In this document: piece after piece, positions 8,828 through 17,800 of the stretch
Layout of the letters: each line of letters opens with the position of its first letter
How positions within the stretch are numbered: the stretch's first letter is position 1
Assembly: GCA_017555875.1 (NCBI GenBank)
Contig: JAFZFN010000005.1
Coordinates: forward strand, 1 to 45,509
From: Bacteroidaceae bacterium
GTDB lineage: Bacteria > Bacteroidota > Bacteroidia > Bacteroidales > Bacteroidaceae
Length of the DNA stretch: 45,509 bases
Direction: 5' to 3'
The notes under the pieces: generated by a model
What the model was told of the DNA's origin: nothing
Database searches by the model: none
The model's input: only the letters and a program-made list of their open reading frames with translations
Program-made: the position numbers and the translations under genes

Positions 8828-10801
8828 ATGCACACGAAATGCCACATATGGTCCTTCATCCTACTCCTGCTACTCACCAGTTGCGGCACGGAGAGTATCG
8901 TACGCAAAGCTGAGCAGAGCTATGCGCTGGGCGAATATCATGCAGCTGCAGCACTCTACAAGAAAGCCTATGCAAAGACAGACTCCAAGGACAAGACCCG
9001 ACGGGGCGAGCGGGCCTTCATGACGGCAGAGTGTTACCGACGCATCGGGATGGATGCCAAGGCATTGGCATCGTACCTCAACGCCTTGCGCTACGGATGC
9101 CCCGACAGTGTAGCCTACAAGCACACGGCAGCACTACAGCTACAGAAGGGCGACTACAAGGCAGCAGCACAGAACTACAACACCTACCTCACCTATCAGC
9201 CTACCGACACGGCTGCTATCAATGGACTGAAGGCTTGCGCTACAGCGCCGCTATGGAGAAAGTCGCCTACCCGATTCGTCGTGAAGAAGGCAACACTCTT
9301 CAACTCGCGCCGCTCGGAATACTCGCCCATGTATGGCAGCGAGGGGTATGACCAACTCTTCATCACCTCGACACGCGACAAGGCACTGGGCGATGACAAG
9401 AGCCTCATCACGGGCGTCAAGGCCCCCGACATCTTCCTCGCCGTGAAGGACGAGAAGGGCAACTGGCAGAAGCCCGAGGCCATAGAGGGCGAGCTGAATA
9501 GCGAGTTCGAAGAGGGGGCATGCGCCTTCACGCCCGACTTCAAGACCATGTACCTCACCCGATGCACCATGGACAGCGAATCGCCACGACCCGCACAGAT
9601 ATACAAGTCGACCCGCTCAGACGCAGCATGGAGCGCCCCCACCCTATGCGACATCATGAAGGACTCCATCACCTCGCTCGCCCACCCCGCCGTGTCGCCC
9701 GACGGACGATGGCTCTACTTCGTGTCAGACATGGCCGGTGGACTCGGCGGACTGGACATCTGGCGTGCCAGTATCGATGGCGATAGCTTTGCATGGATAG
9801 AAAATGTCGGTTCACCCATCAATACGCAGGGCGACGAGATGTTTCCCACCTTCCGCCCCAACGGAGAGCTCTACTTCTCCTCAGACGGCCATCAAGGGCT
9901 AGGCGGACTGGACATCTACTGCGCCACACCTACCGTCGAGGGCATCTGGACGGTGACCAACCTCATGGCTCCGATGAACTCCACTGGCGACGACTTCGGC
10001 ATGACCTTCGAGGGGGAGCGCATGCGCGGATTCTTCAGCAGCAACCGTGGCGATGCTCGCGGATGGGACCACATCTACTCCTTCGACCTACCCGAGACAG
10101 TACACACCCTCACGGGATGGATATACGAGAAGGATGGCTACGAGCTGCCCGAAGGCACCATCTACCTCATCGGCAACGATGGCACCAACGAGAAGCTGAG
10201 CCCCAAGACCGACGGATCCTTCACCAAGCGCGTCACTCCTGGTGTGAGCTACGTGTTGCTAGGCTCATGCAAGGGTTACCTCAACCACATGCAGGAGTTC
10301 ACCGCCGACAGTACCGAGCAGGACCGCGACTACACCCTGCAGTTTCCCCTGGCCAGCATCACGCGCCCCGTGCTCATCGACAACATCTTCTATGAGTTTG
10401 ACTCGGCCACGCTCACCGACTCCTCCGTGGTGGCGCTCGACGTGCTGGTGCGCCTCCTCACCGACAATCCCAACGTGGTCATCGAGCTGGGAGCCCACTG
10501 CGACTACAAGGGTCGCGACACCTACAACGAGCGCCTCTCACAACGCCGTGCCGAGTCGGTGGTGGCACACCTCATCGCCAAGGGCATCGACGCCAAGCGC
10601 CTCGTTGCCAAGGGCTATGGAGAGACAGTTCCCAAGGTCGTGACCAAGAAGATGGCCGAGCGACACCCCTTCATGAAAGAGGGAGACACACTCACCGAGG
10701 AGTACATCACCACCCTACCCGAGGAGCAACAGGAAATCTGCAATGCCGAGAATCGCCGCACCGAGTTCCGCGTGCTGCGCACGACGTATGGTTTGTTTTA
10801 G
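8828..10801 (+). CDS. PorE-like OmpA-family lipoprotein (T9SS-associated)
   Basis: A 657-residue lipoprotein. The signal peptide ends in the lipobox LTSC with lipidated Cys19. The order of domains is TPR-like helices (~25-130: AEQSYALGEYHAAAALYKKA and following), a PD40/WD40-type beta-propeller (~150-420, with repeated SPDGRWLYFVSD-, GGLDIWRA- and FFSSNRGD-like blades), a carboxypeptidase-regulatory-like domain (~425-500), and a C-terminal OmpA peptidoglycan-binding domain (~520-655, ending CNAENRRTEFRV). This is the architecture of Porphyromonas gingivalis PorE (PG1058), a T9SS component that ties the secretion machinery to peptidoglycan. Paralogues with the same layout exist in Bacteroidota, so the exact orthology is inferred. 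Predicted T9SS cargo in the window (M6 protease, LRR protein) fits. Transcribed alone on the plus strand. Confidence 0.8.
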   Translation: MHTKCHIWSFILLLLLTSCGTESIVRKAEQSYALGEYHAAAALYKKAYAKTDSKDKTRRGERAFMTAECYRRIGMDAKALASYLNALRYGCPDSVAYKHTAALQLQKGDYKAAAQNYNTYLTYQPTDTAAINGLKACATAPLWRKSPTRFVVKKATLFNSRRSEYSPMYGSEGYDQLFITSTRDKALGDDKSLITGVKAPDIFLAVKDEKGNWQKPEAIEGELNSEFEEGACAFTPDFKTMYLTRCTMDSESPRPAQIYKSTRSDAAWSAPTLCDIMKDSITSLAHPAVSPDGRWLYFVSDMAGGLGGLDIWRASIDGDSFAWIENVGSPINTQGDEMFPTFRPNGELYFSSDGHQGLGGLDIYCATPTVEGIWTVTNLMAPMNSTGDDFGMTFEGERMRGFFSSNRGDARGWDHIYSFDLPETVHTLTGWIYEKDGYELPEGTIYLIGNDGTNEKLSPKTDGSFTKRVTPGVSYVLLGSCKGYLNHMQEFTADSTEQDRDYTLQFPLASITRPVLIDNIFYEFDSATLTDSSVVALDVLVRLLTDNPNVVIELGAHCDYKGRDTYNERLSQRRAESVVAHLIAKGIDAKRLVAKGYGETVPKVVTKKMAERHPFMKEGDTLTEEYITTLPEEQQEICNAENRRTEFRVLRTTYGLF

Positions 10802-10810
10802 GAGGCGATG

Positions 10811-10885
10811 TCTCCTAAGAAAAAGAAATCCTAGGAATCCTAGGAAATCTTAGGAATCCTAGAAGCTCCTAGAGAATCCTAGAAA
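10811..10885. repeat. Tandem CCTAGG-type repeat with ~10-bp period
   Basis: Units TCCTAGGAA or TCCTAGA start at 10829, 10838, 10848, 10857, 10867 and 10877, with a related TCTCCTAAG at 10811. The spacing of 9-10 bases equals about one helical turn. The array lies between the lipoprotein stop and a hairpin terminator. Confidence 0.75.
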
Positions 10886-10916
10886 AAAACAAAGGCGAGC
10901 CACGCGGCTCGCCTTT
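10883..10916 (-). terminator. Rho-independent terminator of fumarase gene
   Basis: A perfect 11-bp stem AAAGGCGAGCC (10891-10901) and GGCTCGCCTTT (10906-10916) with a 4-base loop. Read on the minus strand it is followed by a T-run (complement of 10882-10889), 22 bases after the fumarase stop. It may also stop the plus-strand gene. Confidence 0.85.
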
Positions 10917-10938
10917 AGTGTTGTCTTGAGGCTCCTGC

Positions 10939-12576
10939 TTACTTCATGGGGCAGGTGGGTTTCAACTGCTTGAAGAAGTCGTTACCCTTGTCATCCACGA
11001 GGATGAATGCGGGGAAGTCTTCCACCTCAATCTTCCAGATAGCCTCCATGCCGAGCTCGGGATACTCTACGCACTCGATGCTCTTGATGTTGTTCTGAGC
11101 AAGGATAGCAGCAGGACCACCGATTGAGCCGAGGTAGAAGCCGCCATACTTGTGGCAGGCGTCGGTCACACACTGTGCGCGGTTACCCTTAGCGAGCATC
11201 ACCATGCTACCGCCGTGGCTCTGGAAGAGGTCTACGTATGAGTCCATACGACCGGCTGTGGTGGGACCCATTGAACCGCAAGCCATGCCAGCGGGTGTCT
11301 TAGCGGGACCAGCATAGTAGATGGGGTGATCCTTGATGTACTGGGGAAGGTCTTCGCCACGGTCGAGACGCTCTTTCAGCTTCGCATGAGCGATGTCGCG
11401 GCCTACGATGATGGTACCGTTGAGCGAGAGGCGGGTAGCCACGGGATACTGAGAGAGCTGAGCGAGAATCTCGGGCATGGGGCGGTTGAGGTCGATGCGT
11501 ACTACATCACCCTCACCTGCATTGCGCAGCTCTTCGGGGATGAGTGAGCCTGGGTTGTCGTCCATCTTCTCAATCCAGATACCGTCCTTATTGATCTTAC
11601 ACTTGATGTTGCGGTCGGCCGAGCATGATACGCCAAGACCTACGGGGCATGAAGCTCCGTGGCGGGGGAGGCGGATGATGCGCACGTCGTGAGCCATGTA
11701 CTTACCGCCAAACTGTGCACCGAGGCCGATGCGATAAGCCTCTTCGAGCACCTTCTGCTCGAGTTCCACGTCGCGGAAGGCGCGTCCTGTCTCGTCACCT
11801 GTAGTGGGGAGGTTGTCGTAGTAGTGGGTAGAGGCGAGCTTCACGGTGAGCAGGTTCTTCTCAGCCGATGTGCCACCGATAACGAAAGCGATGTGGTAGG
11901 GAGGACAAGCGGCTGTACCCAACGACTTCATCTTCTCCACCATGAAAGGCACGAGAGTGTCGGGGTTGAGCAATGCCTTGGTCTCCTGATAGAGGTAGGT
12001 CTTGTTAGCCGAGCCACCACCCTTGGTTACGCAGAGGAAGTGATATTCCATGCCCTCAGTAGCCTCGATGTCAATCTGTGCGGGGAGGTTGCAACGGGTG
12101 TTCACCTCATCGTACATGTTGAGCGGAGCGTTCTGTGAGTAGCGCAGGTTCTCCTCGGTATAGGTCTTGTAGACGCCGAGCGAGAGAGCCTCCTCATCGC
12201 AGAAGCCTGTCCATACCTGCTGACCCTTCTCACCGTGGATGATAGCCGTACCGGTATCCTGGCACAAGGGAAGCTTACCCTTGGCAGCCACCTCAGCGTT
12301 GCGGAGGAAGGTGAGTGCTACATACTTGTCATTGTCACTAGCCTCGGGGTCAGAGAGAATCTTAGCCACCTGCTCATTGTGAGCGCGGCGCAAGAGGAAC
12401 GACACGTCGCGGAAAGCGGCGTTAGCCATCGCTGTTAAACCTTCGGGGGCAATCTTCAACATCGGTTTGCCCTCAAACTCGCTTACCGATACATAGTCCT
12501 TGGTGAGGAGATAGTACTCGGTTTCATCCTTGCCCAACTGGAACATGGGCGCATACTTGAATTCGGGTGTAGCCAT
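10939..12576 (-). CDS. fumA: Fumarate hydratase, class I (4Fe-4S)
   Basis: A 545-residue cytosolic enzyme for reversible hydration of fumarate to malate, used by Bacteroidales in the reductive branch leading to succinate. Length is normal for the fused two-domain class I form (alpha-like N-terminal half and beta-like C-terminal half). Cysteines in the expected cluster-binding contexts are Cys105 ([11 protein letters not shown]), Cys224 (GTAACPPYH) and Cys318 (GVSCSADRN). The C-terminal half shows [16 protein letters not shown] and [13 protein letters not shown], typical of the substrate-binding region. The ATG at 12576 is preceded by a good promoter at 12646-12676 and the gene ends at a strong terminator, so it is probably monocistronic. 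Class I naming (fumA/fumB) is not standard in this phylum. Confidence 0.93.
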   Translation of the reverse strand: MATPEFKYAPMFQLGKDETEYYLLTKDYVSVSEFEGKPMLKIAPEGLTAMANAAFRDVSFLLRRAHNEQVAKILSDPEASDNDKYVALTFLRNAEVAAKGKLPLCQDTGTAIIHGEKGQQVWTGFCDEEALSLGVYKTYTEENLRYSQNAPLNMYDEVNTRCNLPAQIDIEATEGMEYHFLCVTKGGGSANKTYLYQETKALLNPDTLVPFMVEKMKSLGTAACPPYHIAFVIGGTSAEKNLLTVKLASTHYYDNLPTTGDETGRAFRDVELEQKVLEEAYRIGLGAQFGGKYMAHDVRIIRLPRHGASCPVGLGVSCSADRNIKCKINKDGIWIEKMDDNPGSLIPEELRNAGEGDVVRIDLNRPMPEILAQLSQYPVATRLSLNGTIIVGRDIAHAKLKERLDRGEDLPQYIKDHPIYYAGPAKTPAGMACGSMGPTTAGRMDSYVDLFQSHGGSMVMLAKGNRAQCVTDACHKYGGFYLGSIGGPAAILAQNNIKSIECVEYPELGMEAIWKIEVEDFPAFILVDDKGNDFFKQLKPTCPMK

Positions 12577-12645
12577 AGTAATTTACAATTTAACGATTTA
12601 CTATTTACTATTTATTTACAATTTAGATACTTCTTAGAGAATATG

Positions 12646-12676
12646 CAAATTTACAAAGACTTTGCATAACTACAAG
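12646..12676 (-). promoter_or_regulatory. Predicted fumarase promoter
   Basis: On the minus strand: -33 box CTTG (complement of 12673-12676), 19-base spacer, -7 box TAAATTTG (complement of 12646-12653). This fits the Bacteroidota primary-sigma consensus and lies 70 bases upstream of the ATG. Confidence 0.65.
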
Positions 12677-12726
12677 ACTTTCGGCTCTCTTTTTCGTCGG
12701 TTTTACAAAGAATAAGCCTCACGCCT

Positions 12727-12752
12727 ATAAAAAGGAGGAGCCTTGCGGCTCC
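12727..12752 (-). terminator. Rho-independent terminator of protease-hflX operon
   Basis: GGAGCC (12737-12742) and GGCTCC (12747-12752) form a 6-bp stem with a 4-base loop. On the minus strand it is followed by TTTTTATAG. It lies about 75 bases past the small membrane-protein gene ending at 12827. Confidence 0.7.
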
Positions 12753-12826
12753 CCTAAGTATTGTTCGATGGTATTCATCTGTCCTCGCATCGTTTCGTCT
12801 TGCAGGATTGGATATCAGTGAGCGTA

Positions 12827-13039
12827 TCAGTCCTTCTTGTTATTGCTTCTTTTGCTCTTAATCATTTCAATGACAATACCTACCCAAAAGAGCACGAGCA
12901 AGGCCACCATGATGTAGCCAAATACGGTGTCGAGAACGTCATCACCACGAAAAGACTTCATAATAAAGACTAACATGTTGGGAGTGGCGATGAGGCCCAA
13001 CACGACAAGCATTATGTTTTCTTCTTTTTTAGTGCTCAT
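12827..13039 (-). CDS. Small two-helix membrane protein, unknown function
   Basis: A 70-residue product with a charged N-terminus (MSTKKEEN), two hydrophobic segments (~9-28, IMLVVLGLIATPNMLVFIM; ~41-62, IMVALLVLFWVGIVIEM) and a strongly basic tail (KSKRSNNKKD), as expected for a small inner-membrane protein with positive-inside topology. It follows hflX by 47 bases and precedes a terminator, so it probably closes the operon. I do not recognise a family. Reality rests on the membrane-protein composition and the position rather than on homology. Confidence 0.55.
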   Translation of the reverse strand: MSTKKEENIMLVVLGLIATPNMLVFIMKSFRGDDVLDTVFGYIMVALLVLFWVGIVIEMIKSKRSNNKKD

Positions 13040-13086
13040 TTTCCCGTATTGTTGTTAGGTCTTGTCTTCTACTGCTATCCAATGTA

Positions 13087-14379
13087 TCACTCCGCGTCAG
13101 CCTCGTAGGTCTGATAGAGGAAGTCGTTGTAGGGGTACTTCTGTACGTGGAGCTCGCGCACGCGGTTGTACATCAAGGTCTTGAGCTCATCGATGTTGTC
13201 GCGCTCGCGGGCCGAGATGAAGATGCAGCTGTCGTGCATCTTGGCCATCCAGGTCTGCATGAGCTCGTCGAGCGACACGTTCTCCTTGGTCTTGGGGGTG
13301 AGGTCGTCCTCCTCCTTCGGAGTGAAGGTGTAGGCATCGGTCTTGTTGAAGACGAGGATGAGGGGTTTCTCGCTGCAGCCCAGGTCGGCAAGGGTCTTCT
13401 CCACCACCTTGATCTGGTCTTCGAAGTCGGGGTGCGAGATGTCTACCACGTGGAGCAGGAGGTCGGCCTCGCGCACCTCATCGAGGGTCGACTTGAAGGA
13501 GTCGACGAGGTCGGTGGGGAGCTTGCGGATAAATCCTACGGTATCGGAGAGGAGGAACGGGAGGTTCTCGATGATGACCTTGCGCACGGTGGTGTCGAGC
13601 GTGGCGAAGAGCTTGTTCTCGGCAAACACCTCGCTCTTGGCAAGGAGGTTCATGAGGGTCGACTTACCCACGTTGGTGTATCCCACAAGGGCCACACGGA
13701 TGAGGCGACCGCGGTTCTTACGCTGGGTGGCCTTCTGCTTGTCAATCTCGGCCAGCTGCTTCTTGAGCAGCGACATGCGGTTGAGGATGATGCGGCGGTC
13801 CATCTCGAGCTGCGTCTCACCCGGTCCGCGCAGACCTACCGAGCCCTTACCACCACCGGCGCCGGAACCACCACCCTGACGCTCAAGGTGAGTCCACAAG
13901 CGAGTCAGACGGGGGAGCATGTACTTATACTGGGCCAGTTCAACCTGCGTCTTCGCATTGGCGGTCTGCGCACGCATGGCAAAGATGTCGAGGATGAGCG
14001 ATGTGCGGTCGAGAATCTTCACCTTCAGCTCAGCCTCGATGTTGCGGAGCTGCTTGGCCGAGAGTTCGTCGTCGAAGATGACCATACCAATCTCTTGACT
14101 CTCGGGAATGTTGCCAAACTCATCTTCCTCAGGCTCTTCGGCACAGAGTTCAATGTATTCGCGTATCTCTTGAAGCTTACCTTTACCTACGTAGGTCACC
14201 GAGTTGGGACAATCGAGCTTCTGTGTGAAGGTCTTCACCACCTCAGCGCCTGCGGTTTCGGCCAAGAAGGCGAGTTCATCAAGGTACTCTTGTGTTTTCT
14301 GCTCGTTCTGCGTCTGTGTGATGAGACCCACGAGGACGGCGCGCTCGGTTTGCGCCTGTGATATTACAAATTCTTTCAT
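13087..14379 (-). CDS. hflX: GTPase HflX
   Basis: A 430-residue ribosome-associated GTPase that in other bacteria splits or rescues stalled or heat-stressed 70S ribosomes. The N-terminal HflX domain includes YVGKGKLQEI and IFDDELSAKQLRNIE. The glycine-rich linker GGGSGAGGGKGSVGLRGPGE and ETQLEMDRR follow. The G domain has G1 GYTNVGKS (233-240), DTVGF (279-283) and NKTD. Length is normal. It starts 3 bases after the stop of the small lipoprotein gene and is followed by a small membrane-protein gene, so it appears to be the third gene of an operon led by a secreted protease. That is an unusual context, since hflX often sits with housekeeping genes. Confidence 0.95.
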   Translation of the reverse strand: MKEFVISQAQTERAVLVGLITQTQNEQKTQEYLDELAFLAETAGAEVVKTFTQKLDCPNSVTYVGKGKLQEIREYIELCAEEPEEDEFGNIPESQEIGMVIFDDELSAKQLRNIEAELKVKILDRTSLILDIFAMRAQTANAKTQVELAQYKYMLPRLTRLWTHLERQGGGSGAGGGKGSVGLRGPGETQLEMDRRIILNRMSLLKKQLAEIDKQKATQRKNRGRLIRVALVGYTNVGKSTLMNLLAKSEVFAENKLFATLDTTVRKVIIENLPFLLSDTVGFIRKLPTDLVDSFKSTLDEVREADLLLHVVDISHPDFEDQIKVVEKTLADLGCSEKPLILVFNKTDAYTFTPKEEDDLTPKTKENVSLDELMQTWMAKMHDSCIFISARERDNIDELKTLMYNRVRELHVQKYPYNDFLYQTYEADAE

Positions 14380-14382
14380 TGC

Positions 14383-14787
14383 TTATTTTTCTACTCCGGG
14401 AAGTGTGTTATCGCCTGCACCGGGCATGCGATGAGTGGTCTTGATGGTTGCCACGGCCGAGTTGCCTTCGCCCAATTCGTTCATACCATAGGCCATGATG
14501 TAATAGTTCTTGTTGGGTGTGAGCTTGGTCAGCTCTACCGTGATGGCACTGCCATCAAATGTGCCCTCAAGCTTGGTGGCTTTCTTGCTCGACACTCGGT
14601 TTTTCGATGTGTCGTAGTAGACTCCGCAAGCGTCGATAGAGCCCTCGAGCACGTCGCAATGACAGACGATGGTCGACGAGGTCACCTCATCAGCAATTAC
14701 ATCGCCCAACACGGGCATCACATCCTGCTCGCATGAGGCCATACACATCATGACCCCGATGCTTAGTATATATAGTATTCTCTTCAT
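14383..14787 (-). CDS. Small lipoprotein with Fn3-like domain
   Basis: A 134-residue lipoprotein. The signal peptide MKRILYILSIGVMMCMASC ends in a lipobox with the lipidated Cys at residue 19. The mature part looks like one immunoglobulin/fibronectin type III-like beta sandwich (GVYYDTSKNRVSSKKATKLEG and VELTKLTPNKNYYIMAYGMN, a characteristic Fn3 end), with a short tail. I chose the ATG at 14787 over an in-frame GTG at 14799 because the signal peptide begins there. It lies between the M6 protease gene (17 bases upstream) and hflX (3 bases downstream). It may be a cell-surface or periplasmic partner of the protease. No specific function is known. Confidence 0.75.
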   Translation of the reverse strand: MKRILYILSIGVMMCMASCEQDVMPVLGDVIADEVTSSTIVCHCDVLEGSIDACGVYYDTSKNRVSSKKATKLEGTFDGSAITVELTKLTPNKNYYIMAYGMNELGEGNSAVATIKTTHRMPGAGDNTLPGVEK

Positions 14788-14804
14788 ATCAGTTTTCACT
14801 CCTA

Positions 14805-17800
14805 TTAATGTTTTACATAGACTTTTGTTTTCTCTATCAAGTAGAGGCCATCGTGCAAGTCGGCAATGGTGTTCACACCCGCCTGGCCTGCTACCATACG
14901 CACCAAGCGGCCTGCCATATCATACACCTCGATGCTGCGCGCTTCGGGCAAGGTGACGATGACAACGCCCTGCTGCACCATGAGCGAGAACTCAGTATCG
15001 GCCACCACATCCTCTTGCATCTGAATGCGATAGAAGGGAGCTGCCTGAGTGCCAGCAACAGGCATGATGTAGGCCGCGAAGGGGGGCACAGTGTAGGTGT
15101 TGGGGGCAAACACACTACCTGGGGCAGAGGCACCATGCTTGGCACCGATATTCAGGGCATATACGCTGGGATGGACGGGCACCTTGTCATAGGTGGGCAC
15201 AAGGTAGTATCCGTTACCTGTAACGGCAGTGAGCTCATCGGTAGCGTGCAAGGTTACATCCTTGGCCGAGAAGGTCACCTGGCCATTGAGCGTATTGTTG
15301 CCATACTCCACATTATTGGGCATCGCGATGACATAGGGCACGTTAGCACGCATCTCCTTGGTTGCCACAAAGCCTTTATTACCGAGCTGGGCAAGCCAGA
15401 AGTGGCGGTCGGCAGCGGCACCAAAGGGAGCGATAGCGCCCTTCTCACCATGGACAATCTGTTGCACATCGAAGGGGAGTGCAATGGTCTCCCATCCTGC
15501 TGAAGAGCCGTAACCGGTCGTCTGTGAGAAGACACGCGACAACGACACTTGCCCTACGGCAAAGGAGCGGGGCGCATAGAAGGGATATTGGGCATTAAGC
15601 GACAAGTTGTCGCACTTGCCATCGAGCACAAGCGCAATGTTTCCACTATTGATGAGCGGATGCTCAAAGGCCATATCACTGGGCAGATAAACCAAAAGGT
15701 TGTTGTAGTTCGAAGTGTCGAAGTCTTCGGCCGACAGGGGTAAATCGACATCCCACACCACAGCATTCAAGTTGAAGCAGCCCTTGAACAAGCCCTTGCC
15801 GACCGACAGAAGGGCATCACTATCCACGGTCACACTGCGCAACGCGGTGGCATTGCTGAAGGCACCGTCCTCGATGCCCACAACGGCAAACTGCACGTCG
15901 CCGACCTCGACCACATCGCCCACCACAACATGGCCTACATAAGTGATGGCACTGTTGCCGCCCATAGCCTCGGACAGATGGACTTTGGGGTTGACCGTCG
16001 ACTCGATGCGATAGGTAGCACCATCGACCTCAAACCAGTTGTTGTACTCATAGAGGTCGGAACGGCGATACCCCTGCTTGCGACCCATCAGGCGCAAGGT
16101 CACCTTGTCAGTAAGCGTAATGGGGCCATCATAGCGCTGGCCATAACTTGTGGGGATAGAGCCGTCGAGAGTATAGTAAATGGCCACTTCGGGGTCATCA
16201 ACCTCGAGGGTGAGGGCATTGTTATCTATCTGGGCCGCAATCTCCATTGTCGTTTGTGGGAGCATGGTGTCAACAATCTCGACGTCAACGGCATTGGATA
16301 CGCGCGAGTAGATGCCATCGCTGACGCTACGCAATGTAGCTCGGTAGAGGCCGCCATCGAGACCCTCGAAAGAGTATTTGCAATCGGTGGTGAGTGTCTT
16401 AAATACGTTGACAACATTGTATCTCTTGTTGCTCTCCTCAGAGGGAGCCTTGAGCATTACGTTCTTGCGAGCAGCCTTCAACTGCTCGAGGTCGATACCC
16501 TCACCTACCTTCATGGGAGCCATGCCCTGCTGAGCGGTCTTCTGGGGAGCACCACCCTTGAGTTCGTCTGAGATGTCGCCGTCGAAGAGGTAGATTGCAT
16601 CAAAGTCTACTCTGGTGCACTCTGTCGATGAGGTCTTTGAATAGTCACGCGTATCGATGTAGAGGCATGTGTAGCGACCCACCTTTGATATCACGGCAAA
16701 GTAGGTTGTCCACTCGGCGTCTTCGACCAAATCCTCGAATCCGTAGAGTTGGTAGTTGCCCGAAGCATCCTTCCACTCCTCGTCGATGACACCCATCACA
16801 AGGCCTGCATTGGGGTCTGAGGCTGCACTCTTCTTCAGGGTGAAGACCATGGTGAAACGATCCTCCTCGGGTTTCAGGTAGGGTGATAGGAGGAGTCCGC
16901 GCGATGACGATGAGCCCACTCGTATGGCTCCATCGAGGCCATACACATAGTTTCCATACCATCCGGGCTCGATGGTGTATTTGTCAAGTTCAGCTCCGAT
17001 GTCGGCGCTTCCCTTCGTAAACTTATTGAAGTCCTCAGCAAGCATGTAGGGATCCTCCTCCAACACGTCGAGGCTCACCTCATAGGCGTCAACACCCTCG
17101 ACTGCATTCCACTCGACAGAGAATCCGCTCGATGTCACGTCATAGGCTTCGCTCAGCTCAGGCACCTCAAGTGCACCACGCATGAAGGCAAAGGTCACCA
17201 CACCATCGGCCATGGAGATGTCGGTGATATCCTTGTTCATATAACCGCCCTTGTAGGTTGTCGCCGCAGGCGTTGAAGAGTTTGTAAGTTCAGTATTGTT
17301 AGTTGTTCCTGGGTAGGTGTCGCCCGCCACAGAAGAATCGGAAAGTTTGTTGTCGGCAGGAATGATGGTCATTCGCTGGTGCGAGGGGTCGTTGTTAATG
17401 GAGTTGTTATCCCACGCTGTACGATTGTAGTCAACATGGATGACCAGCATACCCTCGGCACCCACATGAGAGTCCCACTTCGTCTTGATGTGATTCTCCA
17501 CCACATAGAACTCATCGGGATTAGCATCGTTCACAATCTTATAGGCAACACCACCCTCACTCATCGGCTGGAGTTCAACGTTGGTGGGAGCATTAAGCTC
17601 TTGCAGTTGTTGCCATCCGAGATAATCCTTTTCATATCCGGTGTAGCCGCAAGGGGTGTTTCCATTGTTGTTATAGCAACCGTAATCCATGAGGCTCCAT
17701 TGGAACATGGCAAAGCCGTTCGAACCATCCGTAGGGTAGAAGTCGGGCAAGCCCAAGCAGTGTGAAAACTCATGACAGAAGGTACCGATGCCATCGATTG

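Noticed and set aside
10811-10885. CRISPR-like array
   Set aside because: The units are only 9-10 bp without spacers and no cas genes are nearby.
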